A stretch of 64,000 nt of DNA. It comes from Bacteroidales bacterium UBA4293. GTDB taxonomy: Bacteria > Bacteroidota > Bacteroidia > Bacteroidales > Bacteroidaceae. The stretch is taken from NCBI GenBank assembly GCA_002395835.1, contig DGVD01000018.1, positions 124,001 to 188,000 of the forward strand. The letters are read 5' to 3'. Of this stretch, positions 1 through 9,282 are shown one piece after another. The notes beneath the pieces are model-generated. The model did not search any database, was not told the DNA's origin, and was given only the letters and a program-made list of their open reading frames with translations. How positions within the stretch are numbered: position 1 is the stretch's first letter; every line of letters starts with the position of its first letter. A program made the position numbers and the translations under genes.

Positions 1-2791
1 TTATGTTCTCATATTTTTGGCCTTGGGTTTCATAAACTTGTTTAATAACAGGATTAGCAACTTGAGCTAAGGTATCCATTTTACGCTTAAATTGTGCCAT
101 GACTGCTTCAAACGAAGTATCAACCAAATCATCCTTACGTTTGCTCTCGTATTCTTCTGCTGTAAATGGAACCTCCATTGCAAAAGTTCTCAAATACTGC
201 AGTTTAATCTGATCGTAATCAGCGCAAATATTAAATACATTACTAACGCGTTCCCAAATCATGTTACTGATATCCATACCAATACGTTCTCCCATTAAAG
301 CATGACGACGTTTTGTATAAATGGCATTACGCTGTTTATTCATAACATCATCATATTCTATCAAACGTTTACGGATACCAAAGTTGTTTTCTTCTACCTT
401 CTTCTGAGCTCGTTCTATTGAGTTGGAAATCATTTTGTGCTCAATCATCTCACCTTCTTCGAAACCTAGCTTATCCATCATGCTAGCTATACGGTCTGAA
501 GCAAATAGACGCATTAAGTTGTCCTCTAAAGAGACAAAGAAAACTGATGAACCCACATCGCCCTGTCGACCTGCACGACCACGTAACTGACGGTCAACGC
601 GTCGGGACTCATGCCGTTCTGTACCAATGATAGCCAAACCTCCGGCCTCTCGTACTTCAGGACTTAACTTAATATCTGTACCACGACCAGCCATATTGGT
701 AGCTATAGTTACGGCACCTAAACGATGAGTACCATCTTCAGATAATGTACTTTGACCAGCCAAAGCAACAATTTCTGCCTCACGTTGATGTAACTTTGCA
801 TTCAACACCTGATGAGGAATACGACGCATTTGAAGCATCTTACTAAGCAACTCAGAAATTTCTACACTGGTTGTACCAACCAAACATGGACGCCCAGATT
901 CACGCATCTTTACAATTTCCTCAATGACGGCATTGTATTTTTCACGTTTTGTCTTATAAACACGGTCATTCATGTCGATTCGGGCTATTGGACGGTTCGT
1001 AGGAATAACCACTACATCCAATTTATATATATCCCAAAACTCACCAGCTTCAGTTTCCGCAGTACCAGTCATACCTGAAAGTTTATGATACATACGGAAA
1101 TAATTCTGCAAGGTAATAGTTGCAAAAGTCTGAGTTGCAGCCTCTACCTTTACATGCTCTTTTGCCTCGATAGCCTGATGTAAACCATCACTGTATCGAC
1201 GACCTTCCATAATTCGTCCTGTCTGCTCATCTACAATTTTAACCTTACCTTGTTCATCTACAATATACTCCACGTCTTTTTCAAACATGGCATAAGCCTT
1301 AAGTAATTGGTTTATAGTATGAACACGGTCACTCTTGATGGCATAATCAGTAAGCATCTCATCTTTTTTCTGAAGACGCTCCTCATCGGATAAATTAGTC
1401 TGAGCTTCTAATTCTGACAACTGAGCTGTAATATCTGGAAGTACGAAGAAGTTAGGATCTTCAGATTTACCAGTTAAAGCCTCAATACCTTTATCCGTTA
1501 AATCTACACTATTAATCTTTTCATCAATAACGAAATACAAAGGATCTGTAGCCTCATGCATTCGTTTATTGTTGTTTTCCATATAGATTTCCTCAGTCTT
1601 CAGCATTCCAGCCTTCATACCTGGTTCACTGAGGAATTTTATCAACTGTTTACTCTTTGGAAGTGCCTTATGGGCACGGAACAAAGAGAGGAAACCCTCA
1701 TTTATGGTATTTTGATCTTCACTTTGAAGCTTTTTCCTAGCATCTATCAAATAATCAGCTGCCAGCTTCTTCTGACGCTCAAACAGTTTTTCCACCATAG
1801 GACACAGTTCCTCATACAACTGGTCATCGCCCTTAGGTACAGGTCCGGAAATAATCAATGGAGTACGTGCATCATCTATTAAGACAGAGTCCACCTCGTC
1901 CACAATGGCATAATTATGCTTGCGCTGTACCAAATCTTTTGGAGATAAGGCCATATTATCACGCAAGTAATCAAAACCAAACTCATTGTTTGTTCCAAAA
2001 GTAATATCACACTGATAAGCTTTGCGACGGGCCTCAGAATTTGGCTGATGTTTATCTATACAATCAACAGAAAGACCATGGAACATATAAAGAGGTCCCA
2101 TCCATTCTGAATCTCGTTTTGCCAAATAATCATTTACAGTGACAACATGTACACCATTGCCGGTTAAAGCATTCAAGAATACAGGAAGAGTAGCGACTAA
2201 CGTTTTTCCTTCACCAGTAGCCATCTCTGCTATTTTACCTTGATGCAAAACTACACCGCCAAACAATTGCACATCATAATGCACCATATTCCACACAGTC
2301 TCGTTTCCACCAGCTACCCAATGATTCTGATAAATAGCTTTATCACCCTCTATACGTACAAAATCCTTGGTCGCAGCCAATTCACGATCAAAATCAGTAG
2401 CATTTACTACTATTTCCTCGTTTTCTGCAAAACGCCTTGCTGTCTCTTTTACAATAGAGAATGCCACTGGAAGAATTTCATTAAGAGCCTCCTCATAACG
2501 ATCAAGGACCTCATTCTCTAATTTATCAATTTTATTGAAAAGGTCTTCACGCTGTTCTATCTCTGTCTGCTCAACCTTTTCTTTCAGCTCAGCAATTTTT
2601 GCTCGCTCTTCTGTTGCAGAATCCCAAATTTGCTTTTTAAGTTCCTGTGTCTTGGCACGAAGTTCATCGTTGTTCAATTTCTCAATAGCCGGATAAGCAG
2701 CCTTGATCTTTTCTACCCAAGGCTGGATTTCCTTCATATCACGAGTTGATTTATTTCCAAATATTGAACTAAGAAATTTTACAAAATCCAT
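1..2791 (-). CDS. secA: Preprotein translocase ATPase SecA (C-terminus cut by window edge)
   Basis: Motor ATPase that drives unfolded preproteins through SecYEG at the inner membrane. I translated the minus strand from the ATG at 2791, which gives MDFVKFLSSIFGNKST and an open frame of about 930 codons to the window edge. The Walker A motif MATGEGKT lies near 2201-2224 and the DEVDSVLIDDART Walker B/DEAD region near 1861-1905. The frame is still open at position 1 (..KVYETQGQKYENI), so the C-terminal part, including any metal-binding tail, is outside the window. Bacteroidales SecA proteins are usually about 1100 residues, so roughly 170 are missing. A TACTTTTG -7 box sits 44 bp upstream. The identification rests on motifs and overall sequence character and is very safe. 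Confidence 0.97.
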   Translation of the reverse strand, partial: MDFVKFLSSIFGNKSTRDMKEIQPWVEKIKAAYPAIEKLNNDELRAKTQELKKQIWDSATEERAKIAELKEKVEQTEIEQREDLFNKIDKLENEVLDRYEEALNEILPVAFSIVKETARRFAENEEIVVNATDFDRELAATKDFVRIEGDKAIYQNHWVAGGNETVWNMVHYDVQLFGGVVLHQGKIAEMATGEGKTLVATLPVFLNALTGNGVHVVTVNDYLAKRDSEWMGPLYMFHGLSVDCIDKHQPNSEARRKAYQCDITFGTNNEFGFDYLRDNMALSPKDLVQRKHNYAIVDEVDSVLIDDARTPLIISGPVPKGDDQLYEELCPMVEKLFERQKKLAADYLIDARKKLQSEDQNTINEGFLSLFRAHKALPKSKQLIKFLSEPGMKAGMLKTEEIYMENNNKRMHEATDPLYFVIDEKINSVDLTDKGIEALTGKSEDPNFFVLPDITAQLSELEAQTNLSDEERLQKKDEMLTDYAIKSDRVHTINQLLKAYAMFEKDVEYIVDEQGKVKIVDEQTGRIMEGRRYSDGLHQAIEAKEHVKVEAATQTFATITLQNYFRMYHKLSGMTGTAETEAGEFWDIYKLDVVVIPTNRPIARIDMNDRVYKTKREKYNAVIEEIVKMRESGRPCLVGTTSVEISELLSKMLQMRRIPHQVLNAKLHQREAEIVALAGQSTLSEDGTHRLGAVTIATNMAGRGTDIKLSPEVREAGGLAIIGTERHESRRVDRQLRGRAGRQGDVGSSVFFVSLEDNLMRLFASDRIASMMDKLGFEEGEMIEHKMISNSIERAQKKVEENNFGIRKRLIEYDDVMNKQRNAIYTKRRHALMGERIGMDISNMIWERVSNVFNICADYDQIKLQYLRTFAMEVPFTAEEYESKRKDDLVDTSFEAVMAQFKRKMDTLAQVANPVIKQVYETQGQKYENI

Positions 2792-2834
2792 TTATATAAT
2801 TTATTTTTTTATTAGCAATGATTATATTAGCATG

Positions 2835-2842
2835 CAAAAGTA
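2835..2842 (-). promoter_or_regulatory. secA promoter -7 box (TACTTTTG)
   Basis: Matches the Bacteroidetes TAnnTTTG element on the minus strand, upstream of the secA start at 2791 and in the secA/phosphatase gap. I see no strong -33 TTTG. Confidence 0.5.
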
Positions 2843-2890
2843 ATTAAAAATACGGACTTATCCTCATTAAACCTTATAAATTGCACTTAA

Positions 2891-4477
2891 TTAATGACGA
2901 AGGTCATTCAAAGGACGAGTAGAACAGGCATTAGGAGCCCTTATACGCATATAATGCGCTAAAGTTGGTGCTATAACATCTACTGAAATAGATGAATATT
3001 CTTTTTTACTATCAATTTTATAACCAAAGAATATAATAGGAAATTCCACATATGACATACGGACCTGAGATGTAGACTGAAGATCCTCATTGCGAAGTTC
3101 CCAACCTGGAGCAACCTCAATAAAGATGTCACCAGAGCATTTAGGATTATAGCCATTACGGATACGGCTTATGCCAGGTGTCCATGCACCAAGAGTCAAT
3201 CGTTGGCTTGTATATACATCTTTAACCCCACTACACTGTAACAGAAAATCCTGGGCACGTTCCAAAGCATCTACTATATTCAACTGCTTATCTTCAAGCA
3301 ATTTATGGTTTAAGTAAATTTGATTTCCAAAAACCGCATCCACATATTGTCCCGCACCATATTGAGCCATAAAATACATATTCAAAAGGGCGGAAGTCCT
3401 GTTTATATAAAATGTGCCTTGGGGTATTCTATATTTAGTTAAATTTTCTGGTTTTTCTTCTGAGGAGCCAGATGAGGTTAGTACAATCAATGCATTTTCC
3501 AATCCCACACGTTTTTCTATAGCATTCAGTAAATCACGGATACAAGCATCCAGACGGACATATGTATCTTGCATCTCAATAGGATTGGTATTTACAGATT
3601 CATGATTATAATTTCCTGCATAATAAGTGATTGCAAGAAAATCAGTAACCATGTCATAACCTATAGTGCTTGTATTCAAACATGCTTCCACCATTCTAGT
3701 GACTTCTTCATTAACCAATGCGGAATTCTTGTAATCCACATATGGATGATCAGCTGAAAACTTATGTTTAAATGGAGTCTTCATTCCACCAGAAGCGAAG
3801 TAATTAAACGTGCCAACTGCTTCAGAAATAGGCTCGTATGACATTTTAGGAACAAGCTGACTCAGTGGATGACGGCTACTATACGCAGAGGCCCACATTG
3901 GGATACTTCCATAAAAGGAAGAACCACACCAGCTACCAGTCTTATCATCTATCCAAAAAGCACCATCGGCAGCATGCCCTGCAGCCAAAATCGCAGCATC
4001 ACGGAAAGGAGCTATGGAATAAACTACAGCTTTGCCTTCGCTGGCAACCTTCAACTCATCACCAATAGTAGAGACACCTAAATGTTTTGGTGAAGAGCCA
4101 TCCTCTGTATTAACACCATTATATTGAATATCTTCAACACAATAAACTGGACGAAGAGTTGCCCGATCTAACCACTTCTCGCCAATTATACCATGATCAT
4201 AAGGAACTGTACCCGTATAAAGAGTAGCCGTAGCTGCAGCACGATCGATATTTGCCACCGGATACTGAGCATCCGCATAAACTCTACCCTCATTAAGAAG
4301 ACGAATAAACCCGTCATTAAGATAAAGAGGTGAAAAAGCCTCTAAATAATCAGAACGCAACTGATCTATCATAACTGTTACTACAAGCCTAGGCACAGGA
4401 ATAGCCTGTTGCGCTTTTACTCCCGTAACAGCAAGTAAAGCAATCAAAGATGCCAGTATTCGAGTTTGCTCTTTCAT
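2891..4477 (-). CDS. Alkaline-phosphatase-superfamily protein, probably a pseudoenzyme
   Basis: A 528-residue exported protein with a signal peptide (LIALLAVTGVKAQQ). It has the fold pattern of PafA-type alkaline phosphatases / type I phosphodiesterases: VVTVMIDQLRSDYL at the first strand (D38), LYTGTVPYDHGIIGEKW, an EMQDTYVRLD helix, and VEFPIIFFG near the end. The catalytic pattern is broken. Where active relatives have a nucleophile Thr before GHT..YTG, this protein has R79. The usual D(Y.G)H ligands read NYNHE, the LTADHG motif reads LTSSGS, and the late His is not found. Only the first Asp remains. Hydrolase activity is therefore doubtful, and a binding or scaffolding role is possible. 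Its start overlaps the stop of the upstream DUF4105 gene by 4 bp (ATGA), so the two are translationally coupled. The family placement is firm and the loss of activity is inference. Confidence 0.85.
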   Translation of the reverse strand: MKEQTRILASLIALLAVTGVKAQQAIPVPRLVVTVMIDQLRSDYLEAFSPLYLNDGFIRLLNEGRVYADAQYPVANIDRAAATATLYTGTVPYDHGIIGEKWLDRATLRPVYCVEDIQYNGVNTEDGSSPKHLGVSTIGDELKVASEGKAVVYSIAPFRDAAILAAGHAADGAFWIDDKTGSWCGSSFYGSIPMWASAYSSRHPLSQLVPKMSYEPISEAVGTFNYFASGGMKTPFKHKFSADHPYVDYKNSALVNEEVTRMVEACLNTSTIGYDMVTDFLAITYYAGNYNHESVNTNPIEMQDTYVRLDACIRDLLNAIEKRVGLENALIVLTSSGSSEEKPENLTKYRIPQGTFYINRTSALLNMYFMAQYGAGQYVDAVFGNQIYLNHKLLEDKQLNIVDALERAQDFLLQCSGVKDVYTSQRLTLGAWTPGISRIRNGYNPKCSGDIFIEVAPGWELRNEDLQSTSQVRMSYVEFPIIFFGYKIDSKKEYSSISVDVIAPTLAHYMRIRAPNACSTRPLNDLRH

Positions 4478-5694
4478 ATCTTTCTACACAATATAAAATG
4501 ACTTGTATGCCTCATTAACAAAATTAAGGCCAAAGGTAACACTGTTAAAGGAATATTCTGAGGAATAAGTCCGAAAAAAATTATAAAAAGAGTTAAAATG
4601 ACTCCGTATATAATATGATATAAATCCGACCTCAAGCATCTCCCTCTACTAATTATTCTTGGAAGGAAAAACAATGGGATGGGGTTAAAAAGGACAATTA
4701 GCCAATTACTACTCGTACACGGATGTTCAGATAAAAAGACCAATATAAATAAGATTATCCCTGTAAGACCTTGAGCTAAAAAAATACATAAATCATACCA
4801 CCAAACTATCTTCTTTCTATAGAATTCACATATTGAAACCAGAAGAGATATAGCCAGGAAAATCAATGCACAAGCCATTGGGCTCAAAATAAATTCTGGT
4901 GTTTCATCTAAAGGAGAAATAGCTTTATCTACATTCACCTCTTTCACCAAAGGCCGCTCTTTGCCGCTTCCATCACGAATGACTGCTTTATTAAAATGCT
5001 CCATTAAATATGATGGTAAAAACTCTTTTTGTCTGGCATTAATCGGACGATCGGCCTCAGCACCAAGTGCCAAATCCACTCCTAATTTCGACCAGGGCCA
5101 TCTATCATTAAACTCATGCAGTAAAGTGCGGTAAGTGGATTTTATAGTATCCTGAGAGTATACAATCTCACCATCCACGCATTTTTCAAGAATATCTCTT
5201 GGACGCGTCGCACAATTATCATATAAAAAATTATATCTATATTCCCTATTTTCAGGCTTAAAATTTTCTATTAGAAGATTCATTAATTTAATTTCCTCCT
5301 CGGGAGTAAGATTTAAAACTTGAGCAATGATATCAGCGCCATCGTTTGAATAATGTCCATGAAAATACTCATAAGGAACACCACCCAATTGATAATCCAT
5401 TAAGCCTAAAGCAAATTTTGGGATAAAATAGGGAGCATTCATATCAAAAGTTCCATAATTAAACACAAAATCTTCACCACTGAGAAGATTCTGATAACGA
5501 ATGGCCATATGCCCATAAAGAGCATATACTTCAGGCCCAGGAGTACACGTCAAAAGGCTAATCTTAATGGAATCCGAAGCTACAACATCATTTTGATTGT
5601 CCAATTTTGTATCCAGCATCTGCGCCTTCATCATGAAAAAGGAGGCCAAAAATATTAATAAGGTAAAAGACCTTTTCCCAAAATTATATGCCAT
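4474..5694 (-). CDS. DUF4105 membrane protein
   Basis: About 406 residues with a signal peptide (MAYNFGKRSFTLLIFLASFFMMKAQ). A soluble DUF4105-like domain follows, with CTPGPEVYALYGHMAIR, FNYGTFDM and YNFLYDNCATRPRDIL. The His and Cys in GHMAIR and DNCATRPRD resemble a papain-like/NlpC-type hydrolase arrangement, but this is only suggestive. The C-terminal third holds about five transmembrane helices. I chose the ATG at 5694 over an upstream in-frame TTG at 5739 because a TATTTTTG promoter box at 5712-5719 leaves a leader of only about 12 nt. It is coupled by 4 bp to the phosphatase-like gene, so the two products probably act together at the envelope. Function unknown. Confidence 0.85.
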   Translation of the reverse strand: MAYNFGKRSFTLLIFLASFFMMKAQMLDTKLDNQNDVVASDSIKISLLTCTPGPEVYALYGHMAIRYQNLLSGEDFVFNYGTFDMNAPYFIPKFALGLMDYQLGGVPYEYFHGHYSNDGADIIAQVLNLTPEEEIKLMNLLIENFKPENREYRYNFLYDNCATRPRDILEKCVDGEIVYSQDTIKSTYRTLLHEFNDRWPWSKLGVDLALGAEADRPINARQKEFLPSYLMEHFNKAVIRDGSGKERPLVKEVNVDKAISPLDETPEFILSPMACALIFLAISLLVSICEFYRKKIVWWYDLCIFLAQGLTGIILFILVFLSEHPCTSSNWLIVLFNPIPLFFLPRIISRGRCLRSDLYHIIYGVILTLFIIFFGLIPQNIPLTVLPLALILLMRHTSHFILCRKI

Positions 5695-5711
5695 ATTTTT
5701 GTATTTGGATG

Positions 5712-5719
5712 CAAAAATA
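5712..5719 (-). promoter_or_regulatory. Promoter -7 box (TATTTTTG) of the DUF4105/phosphatase-like operon
   Basis: TAnnTTTG match on the minus strand just upstream of the ATG at 5694. It also shows that the TTG at 5739 cannot be the start, because that codon lies upstream of the predicted transcript. Confidence 0.6.
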
Positions 5720-5877
5720 ACTTTATTTTGCCATTTCAATTATAGAAAAATCTAAAAAAAGTCATTTTTAGGAGTCGTTATACCTTCTATTTCCTAATTT
5801 TTATTTTATTTTGCATTAAAAAATAGGATTAGAGGTAAAAAACTCATTGTATCATTTAAAAGAAATTTGAGATTTAA

Positions 5878-5909
5878 TTTTGATACAAGCCGAAAAAATG
5901 GCATCTTTG
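5878..5909 (+). promoter_or_regulatory. Promoter of the outer-membrane barrel / TPR / lptC cluster
   Basis: A TTTTG -33 element at 5878-5882 is followed after 19 bp by CATCTTTG at 5902-5909, one mismatch from TATCTTTG. The gene starts at 5960. The region 5720-5959 is the divergent control region between the minus and plus operons. Confidence 0.55.
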
Positions 5910-5959
5910 CAGTCAAATTTGCTTTTGCTTAGGTGGCCTAGACGAAAGATTAAAAAGTA

Positions 5960-7288
5960 ATGAAAACATTAAATAGAAGAATAAATACACTTTTACTATT
6001 CTGCATGATGAGCACAGGTTTTGCCTATGCCCAATCTGCGAGTGGTGGTGGGAATGGAGTTAACTCTGCATATAGTCGATATGGATTTGGGCAACTTTCT
6101 GATGCTGTAATTGGACGTCAAGCAGCAATGGGTGGACTGGCTATGGGACTTCGTGACGGGGCCCAAGTCAATGTTTCTAACCCAGCTTCATATTCCAAGT
6201 GTGACTCTTTGACTTTTTTGTTTGATGCAGGTATAAGCCTTCAAAATGGAAACTTTGACAATGGAACAACTCGTCAAAACATGAAAAATGCCAGTTTTGA
6301 CTATATTGTTATGCAGTTCCGCGCCTTTACCAATATAGGTGTTTCATTTGGATTTGTACCCTATTCCAAAATTGGATATAGCATTGGAAGCACTCATGAT
6401 ATGATTACTGATAAATATGGTGATGTGACTCCATATTCTACATATGAAGGCCATGGCGGTATTTCATTAGGATACGTGGGTGTTGGAGCCAAAATTCTGG
6501 GTGGTTTATCAGTCGGTGTAAACGCTAATTATATGTTTGGAGATATCGAACACAATATCACAAACAATTTTACAGAAACGTCCGTTTATTCATCCATAAG
6601 ATCCTACTCTGCATCTATCAGTACATTAAAGTTTGATTTTGGTTTGCAGTATGAGCAACCTATAGGAAAACATAATAATTTAATATTAGGTGCAACTTAT
6701 TCTTTAGGTCATAACATTAATAATGATGCAGTCCGTTCAGACTACACATATGATAATGACAACAATAATATAGTTGAATCTACTGAAAAAACTATTTCAA
6801 ATGCATTTGAACTGCCAAAAAGTTTTGGCATAGGTTTTGCTTATCAATATAGTACAAAACTTACTTTGGGGGTAGATTATTCTGTTCAAAAATGGGGCAG
6901 TGTGAAATATCCAATGACAACAGATGCCGGATTTGTTTCACAGGTAGGTTTTTTGAGCGATCGGAAAAAAGTGGCAGCTGGTTTAGAATGGGCACCAAAT
7001 AACATGAGCCGAAATTATTTAAAACGAGTTCACTATAGACTGGGAGGATATTATACCACTCCTTATACTCGCATCAACGGAACAGATGGTGCTAAAGAAT
7101 TTGGTTTATCTTTCGGCTTCGGTTTACCTATCCAGAATATATGGAACAACCGGTCAGTGGTTAATATTTCTGGGCAATGGATACATGTTTCACCAGGAGC
7201 CAGCCAACTAGTGAAAGAAAATTACTTAAGAGTATGTATTGGCTTAACCTTCGACGAACGAATGTTTGCAAAATGGAAAGTACAATAA
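5960..7288 (+). CDS. Outer-membrane beta-barrel protein (OMPP1/FadL-like)
   Basis: 442 residues with a signal peptide ending ..FAYAQS. The N-terminus (NSAYSRYGFGQLSDAVIGRQAAMGGL..NPASY) resembles Bacteroidetes FadL/OMPP1-like barrel proteins. The rest is alternating amphipathic strands with many aromatic and Gly residues, such as GGISLGYVGVGAKILGGLSV. The mature end RVCIGLTFDERMFAKWKVQ is strand-like but does not end in the classical aromatic residue. It opens a plus-strand cluster of envelope genes, and only 34 bp separate it from the TPR protein. It probably acts as an outer-membrane channel or assembly partner; the substrate cannot be read from sequence. Confidence 0.72.
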   Translation: MKTLNRRINTLLLFCMMSTGFAYAQSASGGGNGVNSAYSRYGFGQLSDAVIGRQAAMGGLAMGLRDGAQVNVSNPASYSKCDSLTFLFDAGISLQNGNFDNGTTRQNMKNASFDYIVMQFRAFTNIGVSFGFVPYSKIGYSIGSTHDMITDKYGDVTPYSTYEGHGGISLGYVGVGAKILGGLSVGVNANYMFGDIEHNITNNFTETSVYSSIRSYSASISTLKFDFGLQYEQPIGKHNNLILGATYSLGHNINNDAVRSDYTYDNDNNNIVESTEKTISNAFELPKSFGIGFAYQYSTKLTLGVDYSVQKWGSVKYPMTTDAGFVSQVGFLSDRKKVAAGLEWAPNNMSRNYLKRVHYRLGGYYTTPYTRINGTDGAKEFGLSFGFGLPIQNIWNNRSVVNISGQWIHVSPGASQLVKENYLRVCIGLTFDERMFAKWKVQ

Positions 7289-7322
7289 AGATCTATATAT
7301 TCTAATTTAAATGTTCTATACG

Positions 7323-8687
7323 ATGAAAGTAAAATTGTTAGCCGCAGCAATAGCTGTAATGACCTCTACTAGTGTTTTTGCACAGTATGCAGGAACTCAG
7401 TTGGTTGACCGTATCGGTCATGGGCAGGACTCTATCAATAACCTGACCAATCTGAGTACTTATGGTGAATATGCAAAAAGCAAGAACTATCGTGATGCCT
7501 ATGAGCCATGGTTGTATTGCTTTAACAACTGCCCAGTTGCACAACTTGGCCTCTACACTAATGGTGTTAACATCATGCACTGGATGATTACAGAAGGTAC
7601 AAACGATGCAGCTAAGAAGAAAGAGTATTTCGACTTACTGATGAAGGTTTATGACCAGCGTATTCAGTACATGGATGCATTGAATTCATTCAACAAGACT
7701 AAGACCTTGAAGGGTACCACTCTTTGCCGTAAAGCTTATGACTATTCTGAATATGGTGGCGATGCAGAAGGTGCTTACAACCTCTTCCGTGAGGGTATGG
7801 CTACTGTGAATGCATCAGAAGATGAAGATGAAGAGGTACCAGGCTACGCATTAAACCGCTATTTCAACTTGTCATACAACAAGTTTAAAGCCGATACTGA
7901 TCACCGTGAGCAGTTCATCAAGGACTACATGGAATGTAAGGAAATTTGCGACCGTATGTTGCAGAAAGCAAATGAGACAACCGATGAGAGCAAGCGTCAG
8001 CGTATCATTGATCAGTATGACCCAACAGGTTATAATATTGAAATCACATTCGCAGAATCTAAGGCTGCTGATGAAGAAGAGCTGCTAAAGATCTTCGGTC
8101 CTAAGGTTGAAGAGAAAAAGAATGACGTAGAATACCTGAAGTCTGTATTATCTATCATGCAAAGCAATGACTGTGATGATAATGATGTATACTACAAAGC
8201 TGCAGAATATGCATATGCAATTCAGCCAACATATGAGTCAGCTATGGGTACAGGTCAGAAATATTATAAAGAAGGTAAATCTGCAGAGTCTGTTCAGTAT
8301 TTCAAGAAGGCTATCGAACTTTGTCCTACTGACAAGCAAAGAGGTAATATCGCTTACCGTATTGCTGCTGCACAGGCAAAAGCTGGTAACACTACTGCAG
8401 CATTCGATTTCATCAATCAGGCTAAGAGCTACAACCCATCTGTAACAGGACGTTGTACATTCTTGAGTGCTCAAATTTATGGCCAGAACAAGGAGTATGC
8501 TAAAGCACTTGCTGCTTGTGATGAAGCTGCAGAGCAAGATGCAGCATTGCAGGGTGCTGCAATGCGTCTGAAAGAGAACATTAAGAAAGTTCAGGCACGT
8601 AATGCAGAAATCAATGCATACAATGCTGCTGCCGCTGCTGCTAAAGCTAAGAAGGATAAGGAAGACGCATTCTGGAATGCGAAATAA
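7323..8687 (+). CDS. Exported tetratricopeptide-repeat protein
   Basis: About 454 residues from the ATG at 7323 (MKVKLLAAAIAVMTSTSVFAQ, a clean signal peptide). An in-frame ATG four codons earlier at 7311 is also possible. It has helical TPR-like repeats, clearest in the C-terminal half: YYKEGKSAESVQYFKKAIEL, AYRIAAAQAKAGNTTAAFDF, YGQNKEYAKALAACDEAAEQ. An acidic stretch EDEDEE lies in the middle, and the tail is Ala/Lys-rich (AAAAAKAKKDKED). Its last 11 bp overlap the start of lptC. It is probably a periplasmic scaffold of the envelope cluster, and its partner is unknown. Confidence 0.8.
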   Translation: MKVKLLAAAIAVMTSTSVFAQYAGTQLVDRIGHGQDSINNLTNLSTYGEYAKSKNYRDAYEPWLYCFNNCPVAQLGLYTNGVNIMHWMITEGTNDAAKKKEYFDLLMKVYDQRIQYMDALNSFNKTKTLKGTTLCRKAYDYSEYGGDAEGAYNLFREGMATVNASEDEDEEVPGYALNRYFNLSYNKFKADTDHREQFIKDYMECKEICDRMLQKANETTDESKRQRIIDQYDPTGYNIEITFAESKAADEEELLKIFGPKVEEKKNDVEYLKSVLSIMQSNDCDDNDVYYKAAEYAYAIQPTYESAMGTGQKYYKEGKSAESVQYFKKAIELCPTDKQRGNIAYRIAAAQAKAGNTTAAFDFINQAKSYNPSVTGRCTFLSAQIYGQNKEYAKALAACDEAAEQDAALQGAAMRLKENIKKVQARNAEINAYNAAAAAAKAKKDKEDAFWNAK

Positions 8688-9279
8688 TCTTCGATATTCA
8701 TCAATATTCAGCATAACAGTCGTTTTGACGACTGTTATGCTGATTTTTTGTACATCCTCATGCTCTGTAGAGGATGAAAAAATGGTTGCTACTATTCATG
8801 AAGGAGACACTATCCCCACTCTAACTTCTTATGGAGTTTCTACGCTTATATCTGATTCTGGTGTTATCCGTTATAAGATGGTGACAGAAAAGTGGGATAT
8901 CTATACAAAAACAAACCCCACTAAATGGGTTTTCTTAAAAGGATTATATATAGAAAAATTTGATGAAAAATTGCATGTAGATGCAAGTATTCAGGCTGAT
9001 ACTGCATACTATTATGACAAGATAAAACTTTGGGAACTTCGAGGTCGCGTATTTGTACGTAATCAAGAAGGTGCCACTTTCCGTACTGAAGAGCTATTCT
9101 GGGATCAAGGGAAAAGGGAAATCTATTCTCACAAGTACATAAAAATAGTCACTCCGGACAAGTCACTTGAGGGAACAGAGTTCAAATCGAATGAAATGAT
9201 GACAGAATACGAAGTACAGAATTCAGCGGGCTATTTCCCCATACAAGAAGAAAACAATACCCTCGAGCCAATAATATAG
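8677..9279 (+). CDS. lptC: LPS export protein LptC (lipoprotein form)
   Basis: About 200 residues starting at the ATG at 8677, which overlaps the TPR gene by 11 bp. An upstream in-frame ATG at 8602 would lie deep inside that gene and add no signal peptide. The N-terminal hydrophobic stretch ends in the lipobox CTSSC. LptC-type beta-jellyroll sequence follows: LISDSGVIRYKMVTEKWDIY, LYIEKFDEKLHVDASIQAD, WELRGRVFVRNQEGATFRTEEL and FKSNEMMTEYEV. LptC passes lipopolysaccharide from the LptBFG ABC transporter to LptA. Its other partners are not in this window. The CNNM gene follows after 3 bp. Confidence 0.88.
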   Translation: MRNNLRYSSIFSITVVLTTVMLIFCTSSCSVEDEKMVATIHEGDTIPTLTSYGVSTLISDSGVIRYKMVTEKWDIYTKTNPTKWVFLKGLYIEKFDEKLHVDASIQADTAYYYDKIKLWELRGRVFVRNQEGATFRTEELFWDQGKREIYSHKYIKIVTPDKSLEGTEFKSNEMMTEYEVQNSAGYFPIQEENNTLEPII

Positions 9280-9282
9280 AAT

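Noticed and set aside
8238..8714. 158-codon minus-strand frame opposite the TPR and lptC genes
   Set aside because: It is the antisense shadow of well-supported plus-strand genes, with a Cys/Leu/Ser-rich nonsense composition.
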